Source of the DNA: Acidaminococcaceae bacterium
GTDB lineage: Bacteria; Bacillota; Negativicutes; Acidaminococcales; Acidaminococcaceae
Direction of reading: 5' to 3'
Assembly: GCA_022484685.1 (NCBI GenBank)
Contig: JAKVKY010000004.1
Location: 25,644 to 89,643 of the forward strand
DNA length: 64,000 nt
Part shown: in pieces, positions 51,250 through 60,052 of the stretch
How positions within the stretch are numbered: the stretch's first letter is position 1
Layout of the letters: each line of letters begins with the position of its first letter
Program-made: the position numbers and the translations under genes
Notes under the pieces: generated by a model
Told to the model about the DNA's origin: nothing
Seen by the model: only the letters and a program-made list of their open reading frames with translations
Database searches by the model: none

Positions 51250-52329
51250 ATGCTGGATTTTATCACGGAGACCACCACGGTGTGGGAATTTTTACAAAAG
51301 ACGGACCGGCCCATCGTCCTGTACGGGATGGGCAACGGGGCGGACAAAATTTTAACGCAGCTGGCCGCCCTGGGCAAAAAGCCGGCGGGCATCTTTGCCA
51401 GCCGGGAATTTGTACGGGGGCAGCAGTTTCACGGTTTAACCGTCCAGACTTACGAGGCTTTGCGGCAGCAGCTGGGCGATTTTGTCATCGTGCTGGCTTT
51501 TGCCAGCGAGCGGCCCGAGGTGCTGGCCCGTTTTTACGAGCTGGCGGCGGCGCAGACGGTGGTGGCGCCCCATGTGCCGGTTTTTGCCGGCGACGAGGTA
51601 CTGACCCCGGCGCTGGTACAGGACCAGGCGGAAAAAATTGCCACGGTGTACCGGCGTCTGGCAGATGACCAGTCCCGGCAGGTTCTGGCCGGAGCCTTAA
51701 ATTATAAGCTGAGCGGTAAGGTCAGCTATCTGGAAAAAATTACCACGGCACGCCGGGACGATTTGCAGCTGCTTACGTTAGGGCGGCACGAGGTATATGT
51801 GGACGGCGGCGCCTACAACGGGGATACGCTCCGGGAATTTATGGAGCTGACCGGCGGGAGCTACGCTAAAATTTATGCCTGCGAGCCGGATGCCCGCAAT
51901 TTTAAAAAACTGCAGGCGCTGGTGCAGGAACAACAGTGGCCCCGGGTACAGTGCGTGCCCCAGGGTTTGTGGAGCACAAAGACGGAACTGGCTTTTAGCG
52001 CTACCAGCGGCCGCCAGGCCGCGCTGCTGACCGAACTGGGTACGGCAAAGAAAACAGTGCCGGTGCCGGTTACTTCCCTGGACGAACTGTTAGGCACGGA
52101 CCAGGCTACGTATATCAAGCTGGATGTGGAAGGCGCCGAACTGCCGGTGCTGCAGGGCGCGGCCATACAATTACGGGGACGGCCTAAACTGTTGGTGGCG
52201 GCGTACCATCACGACCGGGATCTGTGGGAACTGCCCCTGGCGTTGTGGCAGGCCTGCCCGGAGTATAAGATTTATCTGCGCAAGCATCCCTACGTGCCGG
52301 ACTGGGAATTAAACTTCCTGGCGCTGTGA
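51250..52329 (+). CDS. FkbM-family methyltransferase with N-terminal Rossmann-like domain
   Basis: The 359-residue protein has an N-terminal domain (about 1-110) with VLYGMGNGADKILTQL, resembling the nucleotide-binding part of sugar-modifying acyltransferases or carbamoyl-phosphate-type folds. The C-terminal FkbM methyltransferase domain (about 175-340) has YVDGGAYNGDTLREF (SAM site), IYACEPDARNFKKLQ and YIKLDVEGAELPVLQGA. Two-domain FkbM proteins of this kind are often linked to surface glycans. ATG 51250 follows AAAGGAG; the much longer open frame to 50812 crosses the DtxR gene and is not used. The substrate is unknown. Confidence 0.82.
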   Translation: MLDFITETTTVWEFLQKTDRPIVLYGMGNGADKILTQLAALGKKPAGIFASREFVRGQQFHGLTVQTYEALRQQLGDFVIVLAFASERPEVLARFYELAAAQTVVAPHVPVFAGDEVLTPALVQDQAEKIATVYRRLADDQSRQVLAGALNYKLSGKVSYLEKITTARRDDLQLLTLGRHEVYVDGGAYNGDTLREFMELTGGSYAKIYACEPDARNFKKLQALVQEQQWPRVQCVPQGLWSTKTELAFSATSGRQAALLTELGTAKKTVPVPVTSLDELLGTDQATYIKLDVEGAELPVLQGAAIQLRGRPKLLVAAYHHDRDLWELPLALWQACPEYKIYLRKHPYVPDWELNFLAL

Positions 52330-52629
52330 GCCCTGGCAACAGGGAAGATCGCAGGACAGGCCGCAGTTACACAATAGAGTATGCTAATCTTTTTTACCTC
52401 CCGGGCACGGCGTCCCCAACCAGAGCTAACTAGCGGGATTAAAAATGTCCCTGTGGGAACAATTTACCACAATTGTCTTGCCAGGTTGGACGAAAGTGTC
52501 CAAGACTGTAAAAGGTGACATATTTTCTTAAAAAAACATAAAAATTTGTACAATTGTAAGCAGGAATTCTCCTAGCCTGAGAGAATTTTATAAGTAGTAT
52601 ACAATAATACACAAAGGAGTGGATTGGTA
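52330..52629. other. 300-bp leader region of the ferric-class transporter operon
   Basis: No gene is present. Small hairpins are visible (CCCTG-GCAA-CAGGG at 52331-52344 and TTGGAC-GAAAGT-GTCCAA near 52485), as are an AT-rich palindromic GTACAATTGTAA near 52550 and a TATACAATAATAC region before the ribosome site AAAGGAG. I could not assign a Fur, MntR or riboswitch motif. Confidence 0.4.
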
Positions 52630-53679
52630 ATGAGAAAAGCAAAATGGTTGTGCGCGGCAGCGGCAGCTCTGGCAGTTTCTACAGCATTGTTAGCCGGCTG
52701 CGGCGGTGGTGACAAAAAGGCTGCGGCTCCTGCTGCAGGCGCCAAAGGCCCCAAGGGTGATGTCATGGTTTATACTTCTATTTATCCTGATATCATCGAC
52801 AAGATGTGCAAACCGAACGTAGCAAAAGCTTTCCCGGATCTGAAAGTTACCTGGTTCCAGGGTGGTACCGAAAAGGTAAAGACCAAGATTGCCGGCGAAG
52901 TTAAAGCTAAGAAGATAGGTGCCGATGTCCTGATGGTTGCCGATCCTTCCTATTATTTAACCCTGAAGAAACAAGGTTTGCTGATGGATTATGTAGCTCC
53001 GAACCAGAAAGACGTCGTAGCTGATAAAGATAAGGCTGGTTCCTGGACGGCAGTCCGCATCAGCAACATGATCATCGCTTACAATACCACGAAGCTGAAA
53101 CCCGAAGAAGCTCCGAAGAGCTGGAAAGATTTACTGGATCCCCGCTTTAAGGGCAAGATCGCAATGCCCAGCCCCATGCTGTCCGGTACGGCTTATGTAG
53201 CAGCCGGCGCTCTGTCTGATAAATATGGCTGGGAATATTTCGATAAGTTAAAAGCTAACGGCCTGCGTGTCGAAGAAGGCAACAGCGCCATTCAAAATAA
53301 ACTGCTGACCGGCGAATATCTGGCAGCAATGATCCTGGAAGAAAACATCCTGAAACTGGCGGCAGAAAAACATGAACCGTTAAAGGTTGTTTACCCCAGC
53401 GATGGTATCATCTGTGTTCCGTCCCCGATTGCCATCTTCAATGCGACCAAGAATCCTGAAGGCGCTAAGGCAGTTGAGAACTGGTGGCTGAGCAAGGATG
53501 GCCAGCAGGCTGTTGTTAAGGGCTGGATGCACTCTGTACGTAACGATGTTGAGCCGCCTACAGGCGCTCCGAAACTGTCCACCCTGCTCCCCACTGCTGT
53601 AAAAGTAAACTGGGAGAAGTTAGCTAACGAAGAAGCTCAGATTAAAGAAGCATTCCGTGTACGCGTAATGGATAAATAA
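52630..53679 (+). CDS. ABC transporter substrate-binding lipoprotein (ferric/AEP/polyamine class), copy 1
   Basis: The 349-residue lipoprotein (signal ending LLAGCGGG) has the binding-protein type II pattern VMVYTSIYPDIIDKMCKPNV, WFQGGTEKVKTKIAGEV, ADVLMVADPSYYL, GKIAMPSPMLSGTAYVAAGAL and NGLRVEEGNSAIQNKLLTGE. Members bind Fe3+, 2-aminoethylphosphonate or similar; the ligand is not settled here. It is followed by a close paralogue, then a fused permease and ATPase. ATG 52630 is chosen over TTG 52624. Confidence 0.87.
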   Translation: MRKAKWLCAAAAALAVSTALLAGCGGGDKKAAAPAAGAKGPKGDVMVYTSIYPDIIDKMCKPNVAKAFPDLKVTWFQGGTEKVKTKIAGEVKAKKIGADVLMVADPSYYLTLKKQGLLMDYVAPNQKDVVADKDKAGSWTAVRISNMIIAYNTTKLKPEEAPKSWKDLLDPRFKGKIAMPSPMLSGTAYVAAGALSDKYGWEYFDKLKANGLRVEEGNSAIQNKLLTGEYLAAMILEENILKLAAEKHEPLKVVYPSDGIICVPSPIAIFNATKNPEGAKAVENWWLSKDGQQAVVKGWMHSVRNDVEPPTGAPKLSTLLPTAVKVNWEKLANEEAQIKEAFRVRVMDK

Positions 53680-53770
53680 GTTCTGTCAGGCGTAGGGGAC
53701 TTCGCCTGACGGAGTTCCTTCGCCTTTTGTTTTCGGGTCAAAATTTTAACGAAGGGGAGTGTACTTATCT

Positions 53771-54826
53771 ATGAAGCATACCAAGTTGTTTACGGCGGCT
53801 GCCGCGGCCATGGCTCTGGCGGCAGTACTCATGACCGGTTGTGGCGGCGGCGGTGATAAAAAAGCTGCAACTGCCAGCTCCAATGCTAACACCAAGGTGA
53901 AGGGCGATGTGATGGTTTACACCTCTATTTACCCTGATATCCTGGATAAGCTCTGCAAACCCAATGTTGCTAAAGAATTACCGAACCTGAAAGTTACCTG
54001 GTTCCAGGGCGGTACGGAAAAGGTTAAGACCAAGATTGCCGGCGAAATCAAGGCCAACAAGGTCGGCGCCGATGTGCTGATGGTAGCTGATCCTTCCTAT
54101 TATCTGTACCTGAAGAACAAGGGCCTGCTCCTGAACTACAAGAGCCCCAACCTGAAGGACGTCATTGCGGATAAGGATCCGGACGGCGCCTGGACGGCAG
54201 TACGTATCAACAACATGATTATCGCTTATAACCCCGATAAGATTAAGAAAGAAGATATTCCTACCAGCTGGGCGGACCTGACCAATCCTAAATACAAGGG
54301 CAGGATCGCAATGCCTAACCCCATGCTGTCCGGTACCGCTTATGTAGCAGTAGGCGCGCTGGCCGACAAGATGGGCTGGGAGTATTTTGATAAGTTAAAA
54401 GCTAACGGTCTGCGTGTCGAAGAAGGCAACAGCGCCATTCAGAACAAACTGTTGACCGGCGAATACATGGCCGCTATGATCCTGGAAGAAAATATCCTGA
54501 AACTGCAAGAGACCAAGCATGAACCTTTGAAGGTTTGCTATCCTAAGGAAGGCTGCATCATCATCAACTCGCCTATCGGTATCTTCAAGAGCACCAAGAA
54601 CGCTGAAGGTTCCCAGGCCATGGTTGACTGGTGGCTGACCAAGGAAGGCCAGCAGGCTGTTACCGCCGGCTGGATGCACTCCGTCCGTGGCGACGTTGAG
54701 CCGCCTCATGGCGCACCGAAACTGTCCACCCTGCTCCCGAACGCCATTAAGATCGACTGGAACAAGCTGGCCAACGAAGAAGCACAGATTAAGGAACAGT
54801 TCCGTGTCAGAGTCATGGATAAATAA
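53771..54826 (+). CDS. ABC transporter substrate-binding lipoprotein, copy 2
   Basis: The 351-residue paralogue of the preceding gene shares long identical runs (NGLRVEEGNSAIQNKLLTGE, QIKE.FRVRVMDK at the end) but differs in the loop before NSPIGIFK and in the linker. Tandem duplication with divergence suggests two ligands, or dosage. ATG 53771 begins a lipoprotein signal (LMTGCGGG); GTG 53759 overlaps the AAGGGGAG site. The 91-bp spacer after copy 1 holds a GTCAGGCG/CGCCTGAC hairpin. Confidence 0.88.
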   Translation: MKHTKLFTAAAAAMALAAVLMTGCGGGGDKKAATASSNANTKVKGDVMVYTSIYPDILDKLCKPNVAKELPNLKVTWFQGGTEKVKTKIAGEIKANKVGADVLMVADPSYYLYLKNKGLLLNYKSPNLKDVIADKDPDGAWTAVRINNMIIAYNPDKIKKEDIPTSWADLTNPKYKGRIAMPNPMLSGTAYVAVGALADKMGWEYFDKLKANGLRVEEGNSAIQNKLLTGEYMAAMILEENILKLQETKHEPLKVCYPKEGCIIINSPIGIFKSTKNAEGSQAMVDWWLTKEGQQAVTAGWMHSVRGDVEPPHGAPKLSTLLPNAIKIDWNKLANEEAQIKEQFRVRVMDK

Positions 54827-54891
54827 TTGTATATATAACCCGCTGCCTTTTTGTTAGCGGCGGTATTCCTGTCAGTTATCTAAGTTTTGCT

Positions 54892-54934
54892 ATCAGGGAC
54901 TACTGCCAAAGTAGTCCCTGATTTTCCCATTTTT
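54892..54934 (+). terminator. Intra-operon terminator between the binding proteins and permease
   Basis: A perfect 12-bp stem, ATCAGGGACTAC-TGCCAAA-GTAGTCCCTGAT, is followed by TTTCCCATTTTT. The interrupted T-run suggests partial termination, which would keep binding proteins in excess over the permease. Confidence 0.75.
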
Positions 54935-54988
54935 CGTAGCGCAACCCTGCGCGCTGCTCCGGCATTGGGCCGGGGAAAGGAAGTCAAG

Positions 54989-56665
54989 GTGAAACATCTC
55001 CCACGTATCGATAGCAAATTTATTGTTATCGCTCTCTCTGTTTTAGTCTTACTTTATTTTATCGTCTTCCCGATGCTGATTCTGATTTACGACAGCTTTG
55101 TGGTGGACGGTGCCATTAACTTTAGCAATTATAAGGCCGTTTACAGCCAGAATGTGAACTGGAAGGCTCTGGTTAATACCGTGGAGCTTTCGCTGCTGGT
55201 CATGATTGCCAGCGTCATCATCACTTTCCCGATGGCCTGGCTCATCGGCCGTACTGATCTGCCCTGGAAGAGAACCTTCCGTACCATCCTGGTAGGCAGC
55301 TATATGATTCCTCCCTATGTAGGCGCCATTGCCTGGGTACAGATGTTAAACCCCAGCGTCGGTTATCTGAATGAGTTGTTCAAATTTATTTTCCATTTGT
55401 CCGCAGCGCCTTTCAATATTTATTCTATCGGTGGTCTGGCCTGGGTTCTGACTTTGTTCTATTCACCCTTCGCCTTCATCACCATCTCCCGCGCCATGGA
55501 AAAGATGGATCCGACCCTGGAAGAAGCAGCCCGGGTGGCGGGCGCGTCCCCGCTCCGTACTTTGTGGGATGTAACCCTGCCGTTGATGGCTCCTTCTATC
55601 GTGGCCGGCGGCCTGTTGGTTTTCATTGCCGCAGGTTCAGCCTTCGGTATTCCGGCTATCGTCGGTATGCCGGGCAACATTGAAGTAATGACCACCCGTA
55701 TCGTAACCTTCGTGTACATGGGCGACGATAAGGGTATTCGGGATGCCACGGCCCTGGCCGTTTCCCTGATGATTATCGCCAACGGTCTGCTCTTCTTCAT
55801 GAGCTGGCTGTTGAGCCGTAAAGATTACACCACCATCAGCGGCAAGAGCACCCGCCCCAACATGGTAGAGCTGGGCAAGTTCAAACACCTGGCTTTCGCT
55901 ATCGTGGCCGGATATGCTTTCGTAGCCGTGATCCTGCCGATTGGTTCCGTGGTCATGACTTCGTTCATCAAGAGTATGAGTAAGGGGCTGGAGCTAACCA
56001 ACTTCGGCATCGACCCCTGGATACCGGTTATCACCAGCGCCCAGTACATGGAAAGTATCGGCCGCTCCCTGGTTTACGGTGTCATCGCTGCTTGTATCGG
56101 CACGGTTTTGTCCGTGTTTGTGGCGTACCTGTCGGTTAAGACCAACATTACCGGCCGCAGTCTGCCGGACCTGCTGGTTGTTTTAGGCGGCAGTACTCCG
56201 AGTATCGTTATTGCCCTGGCATTGATTATCACCTTCTCCGGCAACTACGGTCTCAATATTTATTCCACCATGTGGATCCTGATCGTCGGCTATCTGGTTA
56301 AATACATGACCATGAGCGTGCGTACGGTGGCGGCTTCCTTAAGCCAGGTGCATATCAGCCTGGAAGAGGCAGCCCTGAACAGCGGCGCCAGCTGGCTCAG
56401 AACCTGTAAGGATATTATCATTCCGCTGGTTATGCCCAGTATCGTGGCCGGCTGGTTCCTGATCTTCATGCCCAGCTTCTACGAACTGACCATGTCCAAC
56501 CTGCTCTACGGCGCCGACACCAAGACGATTGGCGTGTTGCTGTATGAGTTGCAGACTTATGCAGATACTCAGAACGCGTCCGTGCTGTCCGTAATCATCC
56601 TGGTTATCGTCCTGGCCGGCAACCTGATCCTGAATAAGATCACTAAAGGTGCGGTTAGTATTTAA
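54989..56665 (+). CDS. ABC transporter permease, fused double-domain (FbpB-like)
   Basis: The 558-residue protein has about twelve membrane helices in two homologous permease halves. Each has an EAA loop: EEAARVAGASPLRTLWDVTLP in the first and EEAALNSGASWLRTCKDIII in the second. This fused form is typical of ferric/thiamine/AEP-class importers. GTG 54989 (VKHLPRIDSK) lies 6 bases after AAAGGAAG; upstream residues in the open frame are not membrane-like and have no ribosome site. The partner ATPase follows after 26 bp. Confidence 0.9.
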   Translation: MKHLPRIDSKFIVIALSVLVLLYFIVFPMLILIYDSFVVDGAINFSNYKAVYSQNVNWKALVNTVELSLLVMIASVIITFPMAWLIGRTDLPWKRTFRTILVGSYMIPPYVGAIAWVQMLNPSVGYLNELFKFIFHLSAAPFNIYSIGGLAWVLTLFYSPFAFITISRAMEKMDPTLEEAARVAGASPLRTLWDVTLPLMAPSIVAGGLLVFIAAGSAFGIPAIVGMPGNIEVMTTRIVTFVYMGDDKGIRDATALAVSLMIIANGLLFFMSWLLSRKDYTTISGKSTRPNMVELGKFKHLAFAIVAGYAFVAVILPIGSVVMTSFIKSMSKGLELTNFGIDPWIPVITSAQYMESIGRSLVYGVIAACIGTVLSVFVAYLSVKTNITGRSLPDLLVVLGGSTPSIVIALALIITFSGNYGLNIYSTMWILIVGYLVKYMTMSVRTVAASLSQVHISLEEAALNSGASWLRTCKDIIIPLVMPSIVAGWFLIFMPSFYELTMSNLLYGADTKTIGVLLYELQTYADTQNASVLSVIILVIVLAGNLILNKITKGAVSI

Positions 56666-56691
56666 TTTGGCCACAAAGGAGAGAAAATATC

Positions 56692-57741
56692 GTGTCACAA
56701 GTATCGATTGAGCATGTGTATAAACGTTTCGGCAAGGTAACTGCCGTAGGAGATTTTAATTTACAGGTCGCCGATGGCGAGTTCGTTTCCCTGCTGGGAC
56801 CATCCGGCTGCGGCAAGACCACGACCTTAAGGATGGTGGCCGGTTTTGAAAGAACTACCGAAGGTAAGATTACCATCGGTGAAAAGGTAGTAAATAATCA
56901 CGAGGACGGCACTTTCGTACCGCCCGAGAAACGCGATATCGGCATGGTGTTCCAGAGCTACGCCGTGTGGCCCCATATGACCGTGTTCCAAAACGTGGAA
57001 TATCCGCTCAAGATTCAGAAAGTGGATAAGGCGGAACGGGACAAGAAAGTACAGAACATCCTGGACATGGTACATCTGGGCGAATACGGCGAACGTTATC
57101 CGAACCAGCTGTCCGGCGGCCAGCAGCAGCGTGTGGCCCTGGCCCGCGCCCTGGTGGCTAATCCCAGCCTGCTCCTGTTGGATGAACCTTTGTCCAACCT
57201 GGATGCCAAGCTGCGTGAAAGCATGCGTTTTGAGATTTCCGCCCTGCAAAAACGTCTGGGCATCACGGTTATCTACGTCACCCATGACCAGTCCGAAGCC
57301 ATGACCATGAGCGATCGTATCGTGGTGATGAGTGCCGGCGTGGTACAGCAGATCGGCAAGCCCTATGATATTTATACCAAACCGGCCAACAAGATGGTGG
57401 CCGACTTTATCGGTCTGGTTAATTTCCTGCCCGGCGTGGTCAAGGGCGACCGTGCTTTCCTGGAAGGCACCGAGGTAAGCTTTGCCAACGACAAGAACCT
57501 GACCGGCAATGTTACCATTGCCGTACGTCCGGAAAACATCAAGTTAAGCAAGACCGGCGGTATCGTCCAGGGCACCATGAAACATCGCTTCTATCTGGGC
57601 GATTCCGTGGATTACCGGGTACAGGTGGGCGATAAGCATGTCATCCGCGTCATCATCAAAGGTATCCAGTACGGAACTTTTGCCGATGGCGAACCAGTGT
57701 ACCTGGACTTTGACAAGGTAATGCTGTTTAACCGGGAATAA
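56692..57741 (+). CDS. ABC transporter ATPase (FbpC/PotA-like) with TOBE domain
   Basis: The 349-residue ATPase has Walker [18 protein letters not shown]-loop [14 protein letters not shown], signature [17 protein letters not shown], Walker [14 protein letters not shown] and H-loop [15 protein letters not shown]-terminal TOBE-like domain follows (about 270-345: [27 protein letters not shown]). SYAVWPHM is the usual FbpC/PotA form. Start is GTG 56692 after AAAGGAGAG. It completes the importer with the fused permease and the twin binding proteins and is followed by a terminator. Confidence 0.93.
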   Translation: MSQVSIEHVYKRFGKVTAVGDFNLQVADGEFVSLLGPSGCGKTTTLRMVAGFERTTEGKITIGEKVVNNHEDGTFVPPEKRDIGMVFQSYAVWPHMTVFQNVEYPLKIQKVDKAERDKKVQNILDMVHLGEYGERYPNQLSGGQQQRVALARALVANPSLLLLDEPLSNLDAKLRESMRFEISALQKRLGITVIYVTHDQSEAMTMSDRIVVMSAGVVQQIGKPYDIYTKPANKMVADFIGLVNFLPGVVKGDRAFLEGTEVSFANDKNLTGNVTIAVRPENIKLSKTGGIVQGTMKHRFYLGDSVDYRVQVGDKHVIRVIIKGIQYGTFADGEPVYLDFDKVMLFNRE

Positions 57742-57751
57742 GACTTTAAGG

Positions 57752-57791
57752 ACGGGGTTGCCGCGGTAGCCGCGACGGCCCCGTTTTTTTA
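57752..57791 (+). terminator. Terminator of the ferric-class transporter operon
   Basis: ACGGGG and CCCCGT close a stem with an inner CCGCGG-type hairpin, followed by TTTTTTT. Confidence 0.85.
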
Positions 57792-57795
57792 TGAG

Positions 57796-57824
57796 TTGGT
57801 CTCCGGCTCCGGTCGTGGTATAAT
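57796..57824 (+). promoter_or_regulatory. Promoter predicted to give a leaderless mRNA
   Basis: TTGGTC (57796-57801), 17 bp and TATAAT (57819-57824) predict a start near 57831, two bases before ATG 57833. No Shine-Dalgarno lies before this ATG. Confidence 0.65.
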
Positions 57825-57832
57825 TACATATC

Positions 57833-58843
57833 ATGAAAAAATTTTGGTTAGGCCTGCTGCTGGTAAGCTTACTCTTAAGCGGCTGCGGGCAGACAGAAAA
57901 GCATACAGGGGCTGCGCCGGCGGTTAAAAATCCGGCGGCGGCCGGCACTTATCTGACCGTGGTCAGCAGCCTGGGTCTGGAACGGACCCGGGTTTTGGCG
58001 CAGGCCTTTGCGGACCAGACCGGGATTATCGTGCAGCTGGAAGAACTGCCGGCGGAACCTTTATCCCTGCGGCTGCAGTTTTTAAGCACGCAGCCGGCGG
58101 ATATCTGGCTGGGCGGCACGGCGGAGGAATATTACCAGGCGGATAAGCAGCGCTATCTGCAAAGCTATCAGGCGGCCGGCACGGCAACTTTGCCGGCGGA
58201 ACTGAAAGACCGCAGCAACCGCTGGACGCCGGTGGCGGTGGATTATCTGGCGCTGCTGACGAACAGGGATAAAGCCAGACGGCTGCACATTCCGGTGCTG
58301 AACAACCTGGCGGAATTAACCCAGCCGGTTTTGTACAAGGATATCGTCATGGCCCGTCCGGAAAACGGCGGCGCCGGTTTTAGTTTTATCACCACGGTCT
58401 GGCAGTGGTGGGGTAAAGAACAGGCCCTGGAATATGCCGGACGCATCCGTACCCAGGAAGTGGCGTATGTGCTAAGTGATGCGGAAGCAGCCCTGGCCGT
58501 GTACCAGGGCCAGAAGACGGTGGCGGTGCTGCCCCTCAGTTATGCCCGGGCCCTGCACAGAGAACACCGGGAACTGGCGGCGCTGCCGCTGCAGGATTGC
58601 AACGGGGCCAAGATCATAGGCGCCGCGCTGCTAAAATCGGCGCCGCATCCGGCGGCAGCCGGGCAGTTTGTAGACTTTTTGCTGAGTCCGGCCGGACAAA
58701 AACTGGTGACGGACGGCGGTCTGATTGCGCCGGGTGCGCCTTTGTTAGCCGGCGGGGAAGCCATACCCCTGGTGCACAAAGATCTGGCCTGGACCGGTAC
58801 GTATAAGACCGAGATTATTAATACCTGGCTGAATGCCAGATAA
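57833..58843 (+). CDS. Third, divergent substrate-binding lipoprotein
   Basis: The 336-residue lipoprotein (MKKFWLGLLLVSLLLSGCG) belongs to the same type II binding-protein class as the two upstream (TYLTVVSSLGLERTRVLAQAFADQTG, QPADIWLGGTAEEYYQAD, MARPENGGAGFSF, FVDFLLSPAGQKLVTDGG) but is much diverged. It has its own promoter after a terminator and lacks a ribosome site, so its translation is probably leaderless. It may feed the same permease with another ligand, or act as a sensor partner. Confidence 0.83.
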   Translation: MKKFWLGLLLVSLLLSGCGQTEKHTGAAPAVKNPAAAGTYLTVVSSLGLERTRVLAQAFADQTGIIVQLEELPAEPLSLRLQFLSTQPADIWLGGTAEEYYQADKQRYLQSYQAAGTATLPAELKDRSNRWTPVAVDYLALLTNRDKARRLHIPVLNNLAELTQPVLYKDIVMARPENGGAGFSFITTVWQWWGKEQALEYAGRIRTQEVAYVLSDAEAALAVYQGQKTVAVLPLSYARALHREHRELAALPLQDCNGAKIIGAALLKSAPHPAAAGQFVDFLLSPAGQKLVTDGGLIAPGAPLLAGGEAIPLVHKDLAWTGTYKTEIINTWLNAR

Positions 58844-58888
58844 ATAACAGCCCTCATTGGGCCGAGTAGTAAGGAAGGATGGTAGGAA

Positions 58889-59878
58889 ATGATGAACAAA
58901 AAGAAAGTGGTAGTTGTAGGTTTGGCGCTGGCTATGTTAGCCGGACTTTTTGCCGGCTGCGGCGGCGAGAAAAAAGCGGCGGACGGCAAAAAAGTTTACA
59001 ACGTGGGCATTGCCCAGCTGGTACAGCACGCGGCTTTGGATGCGGCGAACAAGGGCCTGGTGGACGGCCTGGCGGCCAAAGGTTTTAAGGTTGGCGAAAA
59101 TTTGAAAATCGACCAGCAGAACGCGCAAGCCGATCAGTCTAACTTACAGAATATCGCCCACCGTTTTGTGAACAACAAGGTAGATTTGATTTGCGCTATC
59201 GCCACGCCGACGGCGCAGGTTATGGCCAACGCCACCAAAGATATTCCTATCGTGGGTACGGCCATCACCGATTTCCAATCGGCAAAACTGGTTAAGGATA
59301 ATAACAAACCGGGCACCAATGTGACCGGTACCAACGATATGAACCCGGTGAAGGAACAAGTGGAACTGGGATTGAAACTGGCGCCGGCCACCAAGACCGT
59401 GGGCCTGATTTATTGCTCCAGCGAAGTGAATAGCCAGATTCAGGCGAAATTAGCCAAGGAAGCGGCCAAGGCTCTCGGCCTGGCCGTGGAAGAAGCTACG
59501 GTTTCCAATGTGAATGATATTCAGCAGGCGGCCCAAAGCCTGATCAGTAAAAAAGTCGGTTTTATCTATGTGCCCACGGACAATGTGGTAGCCAGCGCTA
59601 CCGCCGCCCTGACCAAGATTACCAATGAAGCTAAGGTGCCGGTAGTTTCCGGCGAGGCCGCGCTCTTAAAGAACGGCGCTGCCGCTTCCATGAACCTGGA
59701 CTTTTATAAGCTGGGCAAGATGGCGGGCGAGATGGCCGGTGATATTTTGTCAGGCAAAGCCAAACCGGCGGATATGCCCATCAAGGGTCAGGATAAATTT
59801 GAACCGGTGATCAGCAAAGCGGCCGTGCAAACTTTGGGATTGAAAGTTCCGGCCGACCTGGAAAAATACGTGAAGTAA
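58889..59878 (+). CDS. ABC transporter substrate-binding lipoprotein, TrpX-like (PF04392 type), copy 1
   Basis: The 329-residue lipoprotein (lipobox LFAGCGG) has the ABC_sub_bind pattern VGIAQLVQHAALDAANKGLV, QNAQADQSNLQNIAHRFV, LICAIATPTAQVMANATKD, IPIVGTAITDF and TVGLIYCSSEVNSQIQ. Streptococcal TrpX in this family is tied to tryptophan/aromatic uptake. ATG 58889 follows an AGGAAGGATGG-type site. A close paralogue, the permease and the ATPase follow; the paralogue has its own promoter. Confidence 0.88.
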   Translation: MMNKKKVVVVGLALAMLAGLFAGCGGEKKAADGKKVYNVGIAQLVQHAALDAANKGLVDGLAAKGFKVGENLKIDQQNAQADQSNLQNIAHRFVNNKVDLICAIATPTAQVMANATKDIPIVGTAITDFQSAKLVKDNNKPGTNVTGTNDMNPVKEQVELGLKLAPATKTVGLIYCSSEVNSQIQAKLAKEAAKALGLAVEEATVSNVNDIQQAAQSLISKKVGFIYVPTDNVVASATAALTKITNEAKVPVVSGEAALLKNGAAASMNLDFYKLGKMAGEMAGDILSGKAKPADMPIKGQDKFEPVISKAAVQTLGLKVPADLEKYVK

Positions 59879-59946
59879 AATCTTGTAAAACTTGTTACAA
59901 AGTTTACGGGAAGTTGCGGCCAGTGGCTGTAACGACGTTAATAAAA

Positions 59947-59975
59947 TTGACGATAGCCGCGGAGAATGTTACAAT
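59947..59975 (+). promoter_or_regulatory. Promoter of binding protein copy 2 and the permease/ATPase
   Basis: TTGACG (59947-59952), 17 bp and TACAAT (59970-59975) predict a start near 59982, giving a 70-base leader. Confidence 0.75.
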
Positions 59976-60052
59976 AAACTATATTTTATTTCCAAGGAAA
60001 TAAAAATGGAACTAAAAATTTTTAAGAGTAGGATGGAAGGATGGGAAAAATT

